The notes beneath the pieces were generated by a model. The model was not told where the DNA came from, did no database searches, and was given only the letters and a program-made list of their open reading frames with translations. A DNA stretch of 20,914 bases from an uncultured Ruminococcus sp. (GTDB taxonomy: Bacteria; Bacillota; Clostridia; Oscillospirales; Ruminococcaceae), in NCBI GenBank assembly GCA_937894495.1, contig CALCRR010000359.1, forward strand, positions 1-20,914. The letters run 5' to 3'. Positions 1 through 7,633 of this stretch are shown piece by piece. The position numbers and the translations under genes were made by a program. Each line of letters begins with the position of its first letter. Within the stretch, counting starts at the first letter, position 1.

Positions 1-24
1 TAAAAGTCTTTGGAAAGGGGTCTG

Positions 25-55
25 GGGAATAACCTTTCTTCAGAAAGGTTTTCCC
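25..55. repeat. Palindromic hairpin upstream of cca, possible terminator or dispersed repeat
   Basis: A 9-bp perfect stem (AACCTTTCT / AGAAAGGTT, loop TC, positions 31-50) is extended by GGGAA (25-29) pairing with TTCCC (51-55) around a single bulged T. The purine-rich run before it (1-29) looks like the interspersed palindromic elements I remember from Ruminococcus and related genomes, but I cannot confirm a copy number from this window. There is no clear U-tract, so it may end a gene lying upstream of the window or be a mobile palindromic repeat. Confidence 0.45.
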
Positions 56-109
56 AAGTAAACATCGCACAAAGCTATACCAAACTTCGATATTTAAGAT
101 GGTGATAAT

Positions 110-1444
110 TTGAAAATTGAGATACCGATATATGTTTCATCGGTCATGGAGCGGCTCACTGACAGGGGATACAAGGCTTATATCGTGGGCGGCTGTGTGA
201 GAGACAGTCTGCTGAGCAAGCAGCCCCACGATTATGATGTTTGCACCGACTGCCGACCTGATGAGATGTTAAAACTATTTGATGACTTTCACACTATCGA
301 AACGGGGCTGAAACACGGCACCCTCACTGTTATGAGCGACCATAAGCCTGTGGAGGTCACGACCTTCCGCAGCGATGGGGACTACAAAGACCACCGCCGC
401 CCCGAGAGCGTAAAATTCGAGCGTGAGCTGTCTGAGGACCTTAAACGCAGGGACTTTACCGTGAATGCCATGTGCTATAATCCCCGTGAGGGTCTTATCG
501 ACCTCTTCGGCGGCGCAGATGACCTGAGCCGCGGAGTTATAAAATGCGTGGGCGACCCCCTCGACCGCTTTGACGAGGACGCACTCAGGATAATTCGTGC
601 GGTGAGGTTTTCCTCCTGCCTTGATTTTAAGATAGATGAAAACACCGCCGTTGCTATGCGCAAAAGGGCGCAGCTGCTCCATGAGATATCTGTTGAGCGT
701 ATATTTACTGAGCTGAAAAAGCTGCTTTGCGGGGTCGGCGTTGAAAGGGTGCTGCACGAGTACAGCGATATCATCACCCTGATAATACCCGAGCTGGCAC
801 CATGTATAGGCTGCCTGCAAAACTGCCCCCACCATAAGTATGATGTTTACGGGCATATCTGCAAAAGCGTGGCGAATATTGAGCCCGATGAGGAGCTGCG
901 GCTGACTATGCTTTTTCACGATATCGAAAAGCCTGCCCTTAAAACCACCGACGAGAATGGGGTGGACCATTTTAAAATGCACCCCTTTGCCAGTGCCGAG
1001 ACCGCTAAAAATATCCTGCGCAGGCTTAAAAGCTCAAACAGTACCGAAAAACGTGTAACAGCGCTGGTGAGGGAGCACGACAACAGGATACCCCCCAAGC
1101 GCAGGTCGGTAAAGCGGCTGATAGCCAAGTATGACTATGATTTTTATGCCGACTGGCTAAAGGTCAGGCGTGCCGATACTATGGCGCAGTCGGAGTATCT
1201 GAGAGAAGAAAAGCTTGCAGAGCTTGACGAGCTTGAAAAAATAGCTGAGCAGCTGAAAGCCGAGGACTGCTGCTTAAAGCTCAGCGACCTTGTAGTTAAC
1301 GGCAGGGATATGATAGCCGAGGGCTATGAGGGCAGCGACATACGCTCAGCCCTGAGCTTTGCCCTTGACGCAGTTATTGAAGAAAAGGTGTTCAACCAAA
1401 GGGAGGCGCTTCTTGAATACATTCGCAGCAGCTTCAAGACCTAG
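110..1444 (+). CDS. cca: CCA tRNA nucleotidyltransferase (poly(A) polymerase family) with HD domain
   Basis: This cytoplasmic enzyme adds or repairs the 3'-terminal CCA of tRNAs using CTP and ATP. The class II nucleotidyltransferase head is clear: GGCVRD at residues 27-32 and the metal-binding pair D41-Y-D43, followed by the RRDFTVNA motif near residue 108 and the neck/body region. The second half carries an HD hydrolase-type domain with LFHD (H270, D271), as in many bacterial members. The predicted length of 444 residues is normal for the HD-containing type. The start is TTG at 110, chosen because AAGATGGTGAT just upstream matches the AAGGAGGTGAT anti-16S consensus at 9 of 11 positions and the protein then begins a few residues before the conserved fold. 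The next gene overlaps its 3' end by 32 nt, so the two are probably co-transcribed. It ends in TAG. I see no distinct promoter in the 109 bases available upstream. Confidence 0.93.
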   Translation: MKIEIPIYVSSVMERLTDRGYKAYIVGGCVRDSLLSKQPHDYDVCTDCRPDEMLKLFDDFHTIETGLKHGTLTVMSDHKPVEVTTFRSDGDYKDHRRPESVKFERELSEDLKRRDFTVNAMCYNPREGLIDLFGGADDLSRGVIKCVGDPLDRFDEDALRIIRAVRFSSCLDFKIDENTAVAMRKRAQLLHEISVERIFTELKKLLCGVGVERVLHEYSDIITLIIPELAPCIGCLQNCPHHKYDVYGHICKSVANIEPDEELRLTMLFHDIEKPALKTTDENGVDHFKMHPFASAETAKNILRRLKSSNSTEKRVTALVREHDNRIPPKRRSVKRLIAKYDYDFYADWLKVRRADTMAQSEYLREEKLAELDELEKIAEQLKAEDCCLKLSDLVVNGRDMIAEGYEGSDIRSALSFALDAVIEEKVFNQREALLEYIRSSFKT

Positions 1445-1994
1445 CATGGCAAGTCTTGTGATAAGGTGGGCTGCCCTGCTGGCGGTCTGCATATTGATAT
1501 TCAGCTTTTCCTCTGCCAATGCCGAGGTGTCATCTGAGCAGAGCGGCACTGTGGTGGAGGTGGTTGAAGAGGTGGTCTTTGACGACTTCAAAGGGCTGGA
1601 CGCCGCACAGGCAGCCGAGGCGGAGGACATACTCACCATCGCCGTAAGAAAGCTGGCGCATTTTTCTGTTTATGCATTGCTGGGCTTCACGGCATTTTTT
1701 GCCTTTGTGCAAATGGGCAGCAGCGGCACAAGATACATCTTTGCGGTCATATTCTCCTTAGCCTATGCCTGCACGGACGAGTTCCACCAGACCTTTGTTG
1801 ACGGCAGGGCAGGTATGCTCATGGATATCCTCATAGACACCGCAGGCGCCATGACAGGCGCTTTGATACCTATGGCAGTGGTGGCAAAAAGAGAAAAGCG
1901 CCACAGAAAGCTGCAAAAAATATTACAGAAAGAAAAACGTGAAAAGCTTCTGGAGGAAATAAGAGCCGAGCAGGAAGCGGAAAATGATAAGTGA
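1413..1994 (+). CDS. VanZ-family membrane protein
   Basis: A VanZ-like integral membrane protein of 193 residues. The first hydrophobic helix lies at about residues 14-32 and ends in FSFSSANAE. It is followed by the family signatures VRKLAHFSVYALLG, then TDEFHQTFVDGRAG and a D-I-L-I-D-T-A-G segment, giving about four membrane segments in all. VanZ itself gives low-level teicoplanin resistance, but most homologues have no known function, so resistance should not be inferred. The last ~35 residues are highly charged (Lys/Arg/Glu-rich), probably a cytoplasmic helical tail. The start is TTG at 1413, chosen because GGGAGG at 1401-1406 lies six bases upstream. An ATG at 1446 lacks a comparable ribosome binding site. 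The gene overlaps cca by 32 nt, which implies coupled translation. A weak hairpin shared with the convergent gene follows at 2024-2055. Confidence 0.85.
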   Translation: MNTFAAASRPSMASLVIRWAALLAVCILIFSFSSANAEVSSEQSGTVVEVVEEVVFDDFKGLDAAQAAEAEDILTIAVRKLAHFSVYALLGFTAFFAFVQMGSSGTRYIFAVIFSLAYACTDEFHQTFVDGRAGMLMDILIDTAGAMTGALIPMAVVAKREKRHRKLQKILQKEKREKLLEEIRAEQEAENDK

Positions 1995-2017
1995 TAAAAT
2001 AAGTCTCATATCTGATA

Positions 2018-2055
2018 TCAAAAAAGCTCACCATGCCATAAAGCATGATGAGCTT
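2018..2055 (-). terminator. Rho-independent terminator of the GH13 gene
   Basis: On the minus strand a 13-bp stem (2043-2055 with 2024-2036, one G-T pair, 6-nt loop) is followed at once by a run of six U. It lies 13 bases after the stop of the minus-strand amylase gene. The plus-strand side has only a poor U-tract (TTAAATT), so ending of the cca/vanZ transcript here would be inefficient. Confidence 0.85.
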
Positions 2056-2068
2056 AAATTATGCTATA

Positions 2069-3382
2069 TTATTTTTCCATCTTCCAGACCTCTACCGAGT
2101 ATGGCTTCAGCTCGCTGCCGCCGCCGAAATCGTGCAGAGTGCCTGTTATCAGCTCCTCAGCCTGACCGCAGCGTGCGTCGAAATGTGCGGTGTAGGGCTG
2201 GTCATCGGCATTTATGGCTATAAGTATCCTCTCGCCGTCACCCTCACGCTCAATAATGCACTGGCGGTTTGTCAGCACGGGAACACTGATACTGCCGTAT
2301 GCAAGCGCCTTTTTGTAGGTCTTTCTGATCTCTGCCAGCCTGGATATAAGATCGGTCAGCTCGTTCCATTCGGGCTTTTCAAAGGAAACCCTCAGCGCAG
2401 GGTCGCCCTGGCTCTTATCAGCCTTGGTGCCCCACTCGGAGCCGTAGTATACGCAGGGCATACCGGGCATAGCGAACAGCATACCGTAAATAAGCGGCAG
2501 GTGCTTTTCGTTGGTAAGAATGCTTGCAACTCTGGAAACATCGTGGTTATCAACAAATGCCAGCAGGTGCTTGCCTCTGTAGCGGCACCAGCCCTCATTG
2601 CCGAACTGGTTTTTCAGCGAGTGGCAGATCTCAAACATATTCATGCTGTTAAAGCTGGAGTAAAGACCCTTGTAGCATTCGTAGTTGGTGCATGAGTGCA
2701 GCATTTCATCATTGACCCACCTTGCGTAATCGCCGTGGAGCAGCTCACCAATGAGCACAAAATCCTCCTTGACCCAGTTGGCGTGCTGGCGCAGTCTTTT
2801 AAGAAAATCAAAATCAAGGCAGTATGCAACGTCCAGTCTGAGTCCGTCAATATCAAACTCCCTCACCCACTGGGTAACACATTCAAGTATGTGGTCAACC
2901 ACCGCAGGGTTTCTCAGGTTGAGCTTTACCAGGTCGTAGTGACCCTCCCAGCCCTCATACCACAGACCGTCATTATAGTTGCTGTTGCCGCCGAAATTTA
3001 TGTTGAACCAGTCTTTATAGGGCGAGCCCTCACGGTTCTGCAAAACGTCCTGAAAAGCCCAGAAGCCTCTGCCAACGTGGTTGAAAACACCGTCCAGCAC
3101 TACCTTTATGCCCTCAGCGTGAAGCTCCTCCACCACCTTTTTGAAGTCCTCGTTGGTTCCCAGACGGCAGTCTATCTTTCTGTAATCTCTGGTGTTATAG
3201 CCGTGTGTGTCCGACTCAAACACAGGTGAGAAATAGATAGCGTTTGCCCCCAGCTTTTTGATATGTGGTATCCAGTCGATGACCTTTAATATCCTGCTCT
3301 CCTGCACACCGTCGTTATCAAAGGGCGCACCGCAGAAGCCCAGCGGATAGATCTGATAAAAAACGCTTTCATAAGCCCACAT
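2069..3382 (-). CDS. GH13 alpha-amylase-family glycoside hydrolase, cytoplasmic
   Basis: A retaining alpha-glucan hydrolase of the GH13 clan (437 residues) with the (beta/alpha)8 barrel motifs in order: region I DGVFNHVG, region II DGLRLDVAY with the nucleophile at D184, region III LIGELLHG with the acid/base at E213, and region IV FVDNHDV with the transition-state stabiliser at D281. A short C-terminal beta domain follows. There is no signal peptide, so it should act in the cytoplasm on imported maltodextrins or on glycogen. The start and barrel entry (YQIYPLGF) resemble neopullulanase/cyclomaltodextrinase-type enzymes, but their N-terminal CBM34-like domain is absent and the exact specificity cannot be read. 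The start is ATG at 3382 with AGGAGG nearby (ATAGGAGGATATTTAAA); an in-frame extension of 12 codons has no ribosome binding site. The gene is monocistronic, with its own promoter and terminator. Confidence 0.92.
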   Translation of the reverse strand: MWAYESVFYQIYPLGFCGAPFDNDGVQESRILKVIDWIPHIKKLGANAIYFSPVFESDTHGYNTRDYRKIDCRLGTNEDFKKVVEELHAEGIKVVLDGVFNHVGRGFWAFQDVLQNREGSPYKDWFNINFGGNSNYNDGLWYEGWEGHYDLVKLNLRNPAVVDHILECVTQWVREFDIDGLRLDVAYCLDFDFLKRLRQHANWVKEDFVLIGELLHGDYARWVNDEMLHSCTNYECYKGLYSSFNSMNMFEICHSLKNQFGNEGWCRYRGKHLLAFVDNHDVSRVASILTNEKHLPLIYGMLFAMPGMPCVYYGSEWGTKADKSQGDPALRVSFEKPEWNELTDLISRLAEIRKTYKKALAYGSISVPVLTNRQCIIEREGDGERILIAINADDQPYTAHFDARCGQAEELITGTLHDFGGGSELKPYSVEVWKMEK

Positions 3383-3464
3383 TTTAAATATCCTCCTATT
3401 CCAAGGCATGGCAAGCATACCTCTTTATTATCATTTTACTCCTTGCCTGCACAAGTACCTGTTT

Positions 3465-3493
3465 ATTTTACCATATTTTCGCCTGTTTTTCAA
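3465..3493 (-). promoter_or_regulatory. SigA-type promoter for the GH13 gene
   Basis: On the minus strand TTGAAA (3488-3493) and TAAAAT (3465-3470) are separated by exactly 17 bp. This predicts a start near 3458 and a leader of about 75 nt. A weaker alternative, TTGTGC with GATAAT at 16-bp spacing, lies just downstream. Confidence 0.6.
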
Positions 3494-3544
3494 TTCTCAT
3501 TTTCAATCAAAGTTATCAAAAGTTTTGTGCAATTTGTATAACTA

Positions 3545-3573
3545 TTGACAAATCATCAGCGCTGTGCTATTAT
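3545..3573 (+). promoter_or_regulatory. SigA-type promoter for the asparaginase-like gene
   Basis: TTGACA at 3545-3550 and TATTAT at 3568-3573 are separated by 17 bp. This is a near-perfect housekeeping promoter with a predicted start at about 3580, divergent from the amylase promoter about 50 bp away. Confidence 0.8.
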
Positions 3574-3649
3574 ATTTACAACAAAAGTTTGACTTTTGTC
3601 ATTAATTATCTTTTTTCAAAGAATTTCTTTGCCAAAGGCGGTGGATATA

Positions 3650-4651
3650 ATGGGCAAAAAAATACTGGTGCTCTTCGCAGGGGGAGTAATGGGCAGCACT
3701 GTTACCGAAAGCGGTATAAGCATTGTGGGCGACGGCAGGTATGAGCTCATATCCCTCTACCGCAGAATGTTCGGCAGCGATATAAGCTTTGAGTGCCGGC
3801 GTATTTTTGATGTTTCGGGTGAGAATATCATGCCCTTTCACTGGCAGCGTATCACTGAGGTGCTCTCGAATGTTGACACCTCAGCCTACATGGGCATTAT
3901 CATCACCCACGCCACCGATACCCTTGCCTATACCTCAGCGCTGCTGGGAATGTACTACCGTCATGTAAATATACCCGTCTGCATAGTTTCCTCTAACAAG
4001 CCTGTGGGCGATAAAGGCTCAAACGGTATTTTTAATTTTGCAGGGGCGGTGGATATGATAAAAAAATCTGCCTACAGCGGGGTTTTCACCGTTTATGAAA
4101 AGGTCTACATCTCCACCAGACTGCTGCCTGCTGACAGCTGCAGAGATATCTTTCGTGCCTACGGCGAGGATAATGTCAATGAGAACTCGGTCTACCGCTC
4201 CATAAACAAAAGGTGGCTGACCATTCCCAGAGAGCAGGTCTTTCACGGCGGTATGAGGTTTGAGAGGACCATTTTGTTCATCACCTGCTATCCGGCTATG
4301 GATTTTTCGGCGTATTCCCTTGACAGCCGACCTTCGGCAGTGCTGTTAGCCCCATATCACAGGGGAACAGTCTGCACAGATGACAGCTTTGGCGAAAGGT
4401 TTTCGGTAATCGGCTTTGTCAGGCGCTGTTTGCTTGAGGATATCAGGGTTTATCTCTGCGGCAAAAAAACCCCCGATGCCCCTGCCGTAAAAAAGCTGCT
4501 GGGTGCAGGCTGCATACCAATGGGCAACATAAGCGCCCCTGCAGCCTACGCAAAGCTTATGCTCTGCTACAACAGTACCGACCTGCCAGTAAGAGAGCTT
4601 TTGAAGAAAAACCTGTTTTTTGAGAGGGTAGGGGAGAGGTGCAGTGAATAA
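3650..4651 (+). CDS. Asparaginase-family protein with altered catalytic residues
   Basis: A 333-residue cytoplasmic protein with the asparaginase/glutaminase fold. The N-terminal strand and loop read LVLFAGGVMGS, and the second signature reads THATDTLAYTSALL with T89 and D90, the Thr/Asp pair that binds substrate in known asparaginases. A segment SNKPVGDKGSNGIFNF matches the usual S-D-G-x-x-N-L region. The canonical first motif is GGTI, whose Thr is the nucleophile; here that position is V13. The catalytic Lys that follows the third region also appears displaced. It may therefore be an amidase with rearranged chemistry or a non-catalytic binding protein. The start at ATG 3650 follows AAAGGCGGTGGAT; an upstream TTG at 3596 has no ribosome binding site and would start about 16 bases after the predicted transcription start. 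The gene has its own promoter and a strong terminator. Confidence 0.75.
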   Translation: MGKKILVLFAGGVMGSTVTESGISIVGDGRYELISLYRRMFGSDISFECRRIFDVSGENIMPFHWQRITEVLSNVDTSAYMGIIITHATDTLAYTSALLGMYYRHVNIPVCIVSSNKPVGDKGSNGIFNFAGAVDMIKKSAYSGVFTVYEKVYISTRLLPADSCRDIFRAYGEDNVNENSVYRSINKRWLTIPREQVFHGGMRFERTILFITCYPAMDFSAYSLDSRPSAVLLAPYHRGTVCTDDSFGERFSVIGFVRRCLLEDIRVYLCGKKTPDAPAVKKLLGAGCIPMGNISAPAAYAKLMLCYNSTDLPVRELLKKNLFFERVGERCSE

Positions 4652-4656
4652 AACAA

Positions 4657-4707
4657 CGCCTGCAGGGAGCAGCTTCGGTCATTCCCTGCAGGCGATATTT
4701 GTTTTTT
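4657..4707. terminator. Strong bidirectional terminator between convergent genes
   Basis: A perfect 12-bp stem (CGCCTGCAGGGA, 4657-4668, with 4683-4694) has a 14-nt loop. Downstream on the plus strand is GTTTTTT (4700-4706). On the minus strand the hairpin is followed by TTGTTTTATT. It can stop both the asparaginase-like transcript and the LRR pseudogene transcript. Confidence 0.88.
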
Positions 4708-4717
4708 AAAACGGAGA

Positions 4718-7555
4718 TTAAAGCTTTATCAGCTTTTTGGCAGCGCCTATTATCAGCATTGCGTCTTTTGAGTCAAGCTTGCCGTCGCTGTTTACATCGG
4801 CAGAGCCAAATTCAACATCGTTTTTAGGTGTGGCTGTCTTTTTGGCAAATGCCACCGCCTTCAATGCGTCCTTGGTATCCACCTTGCCGTCACCTGTTAT
4901 GTCACCTCGCACAGTCACCTTTGGGGTGTCCTCGGGGGGGACATAGCTTACCACCTGATAGTAGCTGCCTGTATACTCGCCAATGCCCGTTATGGTTATC
5001 ATAGCAGTGTTTTCGCTGGGGGCATAGCTGATATCCACGGTGTAATCCACACCCTCTTCAAGCACCTTGCCGTTTACGGTCACAGTCACATCATTGCTCG
5101 TCGGTCTGGCAATTGGTTTTATGTCCAGCACAACTATATCATCAATGACTGTTTTAGGTGTATCGGGAGTATAGGGTACAAAATTATCCTTATAGCTGTC
5201 GCCGCAGACCGTGCAGACATATTCGGTGTAGCCGTCGCTTGTCTCGGTGGGAGCTACAGTTCTTGCCGCCTGATAGCTGTGTCCGCCCAGGGGCAGCTCC
5301 TCGGTGTATTCAAAGCCGCAGACGGTGCAGACGTGTTTTATGCTGCCGTGAGCAAGGCAGGTCGAGGGGGTCTCGTAACCGGTATATTCGGGAGTATGCT
5401 CGCCATTGTCAGATACAACATAGCTGTAGACCTGTGCGGCTGCATAAGCCTCCCCTGCGCTGCCGTGGCTGCATACTATCACAGCCTCTGTCTGATAGTT
5501 ATAGCCCAGTATCTTTTCATTTGAATTTCTCAGAAATTCCAGCTCGTCGGGAATTATAAGCCTGTCGATAGGGCATTTCATAAAGGCAAATTCACCGATA
5601 TATTCGAGAGTATCGGGCAGAGTCAAAGTGCTGATATTGCCGATACTGCTGCAATTACTGAATGCAAACCTACCTATGCTTTTAAGTCCCTTCGGCAGCT
5701 TTAAGCTTTCAAGAGAGGTGCAGCTCGAGAATGCACTGTAGCCAATGCTTGTGACCGTTTCGGGTATATCGATCCATTCAAGACTGCCGCAGCCTCTGAA
5801 AATATAATCGGGTAGGCTCTCGATATTTTCGGGCAGCTCTGCTCTGGTCAGCCTGCTGCAGCCAAAGAACGCATACTTGCCCACAGTCTTTAAATTATCG
5901 TTTATGTAAAACTTTGTGATATTTGAATCGTAAAAAGCATTGTCTGCCACCTCGGTGACATTATCGGGCAGATAAATATCGCCGTAAGCTTCAACGCCGT
6001 CTATAAGTATATCATTCACGATTACAAGGCTGTTATCCGAGTGCTGGCGCATATATCTTAACCAGGTGCTCTTGTAGCTCTCGCCGCGGAATGACGTGCC
6101 CGAAATGCGATCAACGCTCTCGGGTATAATAACGGTGGTCAGCAGCGGGCAGTTTGCAAAGGCATTCTCGCCGATGGTCTCAACGCCCTCCTCCATTATC
6201 ACCATTTTCAGAGAATAGCAGCGGTCAAATGCATTATCGCTGATATCTCTGACACTGCCTGCAATAATAACAGTCTCCAGCGACTTCATCTCTGAAAAAG
6301 CCGGATAGTCTATGCCTGTGATCCCGTCCTCAATAATGATCGTCTTTATATCCTCATTCAGTCTGTACCACGGGGGTATCGGCTCATAGTCGCGATCAGC
6401 ATAGCCGAACCATATTTTCCGCTGCCGCTTATGGTCAGCGTTCCGCTGCTGTCAAGGGTGTAGCTCAAATTTGTGTTCCAGCTGCCCGAGCTGACTATCT
6501 CGGCATTTTCGTCCTTTTTATAAACAAACTTTTTAAGCTCGCACTCATAGCCGTTTGCTTTGGCGAATGAATGTCCCCAGCTGTTTTCATAGCAGCTTAC
6601 TTTCAGCCCTTTTACACCCTCAAAGGAGTCATCATAGATGTGGGTGTTCATTGGTATGTCGATATAGCTCACTGCCGTATCTGAAAATGCATAGCTGCCG
6701 ATATATTCAAGCCCCTCCGGAAGCTTTATCTCATTAAGAGACACACAGTTCGTAAATGCCCATTTGCCTATCTCGGTGACACTCTCGGGAATGTTTATCT
6801 CCCTGAGACTACTGCAATACTGAAATGTTCCGAGATCAATAATGCTGATATTTTTAGGCAGGACCGCCTTTTCAAGCGCTTTACAGTCTGAAAAAACGTA
6901 GCTTGATATAGAAGTCACGCTTTCGGGTATCTCCACATTTTTAAGACTTTTGCAGCCTGAGAACAAACCGTTTTCCAGCTTTTCAAGATTGCCCGGAAGC
7001 TTTACCTCTTCAAGCCCCGAGCAGCCGGCAAAGGCATACTCGCCTATGACAGTGACAGTATCGGGGAGGTAAATACTTTTCAGCTACTCACAGGAATAAA
7101 AAGCACTTTCGCCTATCTAGGTGACACCCTCGGGAATATTTATATCCTCAAGCAGCTCGCAGCCATGAAAGACACGCATACCAATGCTTTTAACGCTGTC
7201 AGGCACAGTGACCTTTTTTACCGGGCCAAGCCCTGTAAATGCATACTCGCCGATATTCTTAACGCCATTCTCAATAACTATCTCGGTAATGCCGCTTCGC
7301 ACGTCCTCGTCCCACCAGGGTATACTGTATGAGCTGCTCTTGCCGAAATCGTACATTCTGCCGCTGCCCTTTATGGTCAGCACCCCGTCCTGATAATAAG
7401 CAGTCAGGCTTGGTCCGCAGCTGCCAAGCTCGGTCTGCTCGCTAGCCGATACGCTTACGGCGCAGTCAAAAAAAGCTGTCTGCTATGGGGGAGCATGAGA
7501 ATGATAAAAGCACTGCTGCTGCGCACAAGGCGCTTGTTATGTTTTTTGCTGACAT
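4718..7555 (-). pseudogene. Broken gene for a secreted BspA-type LRR protein with C-terminal dockerin
   Basis: Reading from ATG at 7555 (AAGGAGATG upstream) there is a signal peptide: a hydrophobic stretch, then AVSVSA before SEQ. Next come LRR_5 (BspA-like) repeats in two blocks, each opening with a similar LTI-x-GSG module, then two Cys-x-x-Cys-Gly segments, a beta-sandwich-like module (DVTVTVNGKVLEEGVDYTV) and a type I dockerin with two calcium loops (DITGDGKVDTKDA and DVNSDGKLDSKDA). Four lesions interrupt it: one extra T in a coding T-run (forward A7 at 7468-7474), TAG at 7117-7119, TAG at 7084-7086, and one missing A near 6415-6418. The insertion and deletion cancel, so the repaired gene is 946 codons. 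Each TAG falls where the repeat expects Ser. The intact protein would bind cohesins or the cell surface. The last 1572 bases (4718-6289) remain open and might still be translated. Confidence 0.88.
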
Positions 7556-7576
7556 TATTTCATCTCCTTATACATA

Positions 7577-7610
7577 AGAGCATTTGTCCAAAGTTTCGGA
7601 CAAATGCTCT
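7577..7610 (-). terminator. Perfect 13-bp hairpin between two minus-strand genes
   Basis: AGAGCATTTGTCC (7577-7589) pairs perfectly with 7598-7610 around an 8-nt loop. On the minus strand it follows the stop of the 7634-9049 gene by 23 nt and is followed by TTATGTAT, a poor U-tract, and then by the ribosome binding site of the LRR gene. It is probably an intrinsic terminator or partial attenuator. No separate promoter for the LRR gene is visible in the short gap, so that gene may have depended on read-through. Confidence 0.6.
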
Positions 7611-7633
7611 TTAATGCTCAGATTATGTATTAA

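Noticed and set aside
275..982. Minus-strand open frame of 235 codons inside cca
   Set aside because: It overlaps the well-supported CCA-adding enzyme and resembles no protein family.
2045..3229. Long plus-strand open frames opposite the GH13 gene
   Set aside because: They are antisense to a complete GH13 enzyme with all four motifs, lack ribosome binding sites, and show no domain.
7084..7119. Two amber codons in one frame as evidence of stop-codon recoding or a suppressor tRNA
   Set aside because: Three neighbouring intact genes end in TAG and the same gene has two frameshifts, so decay explains it better.
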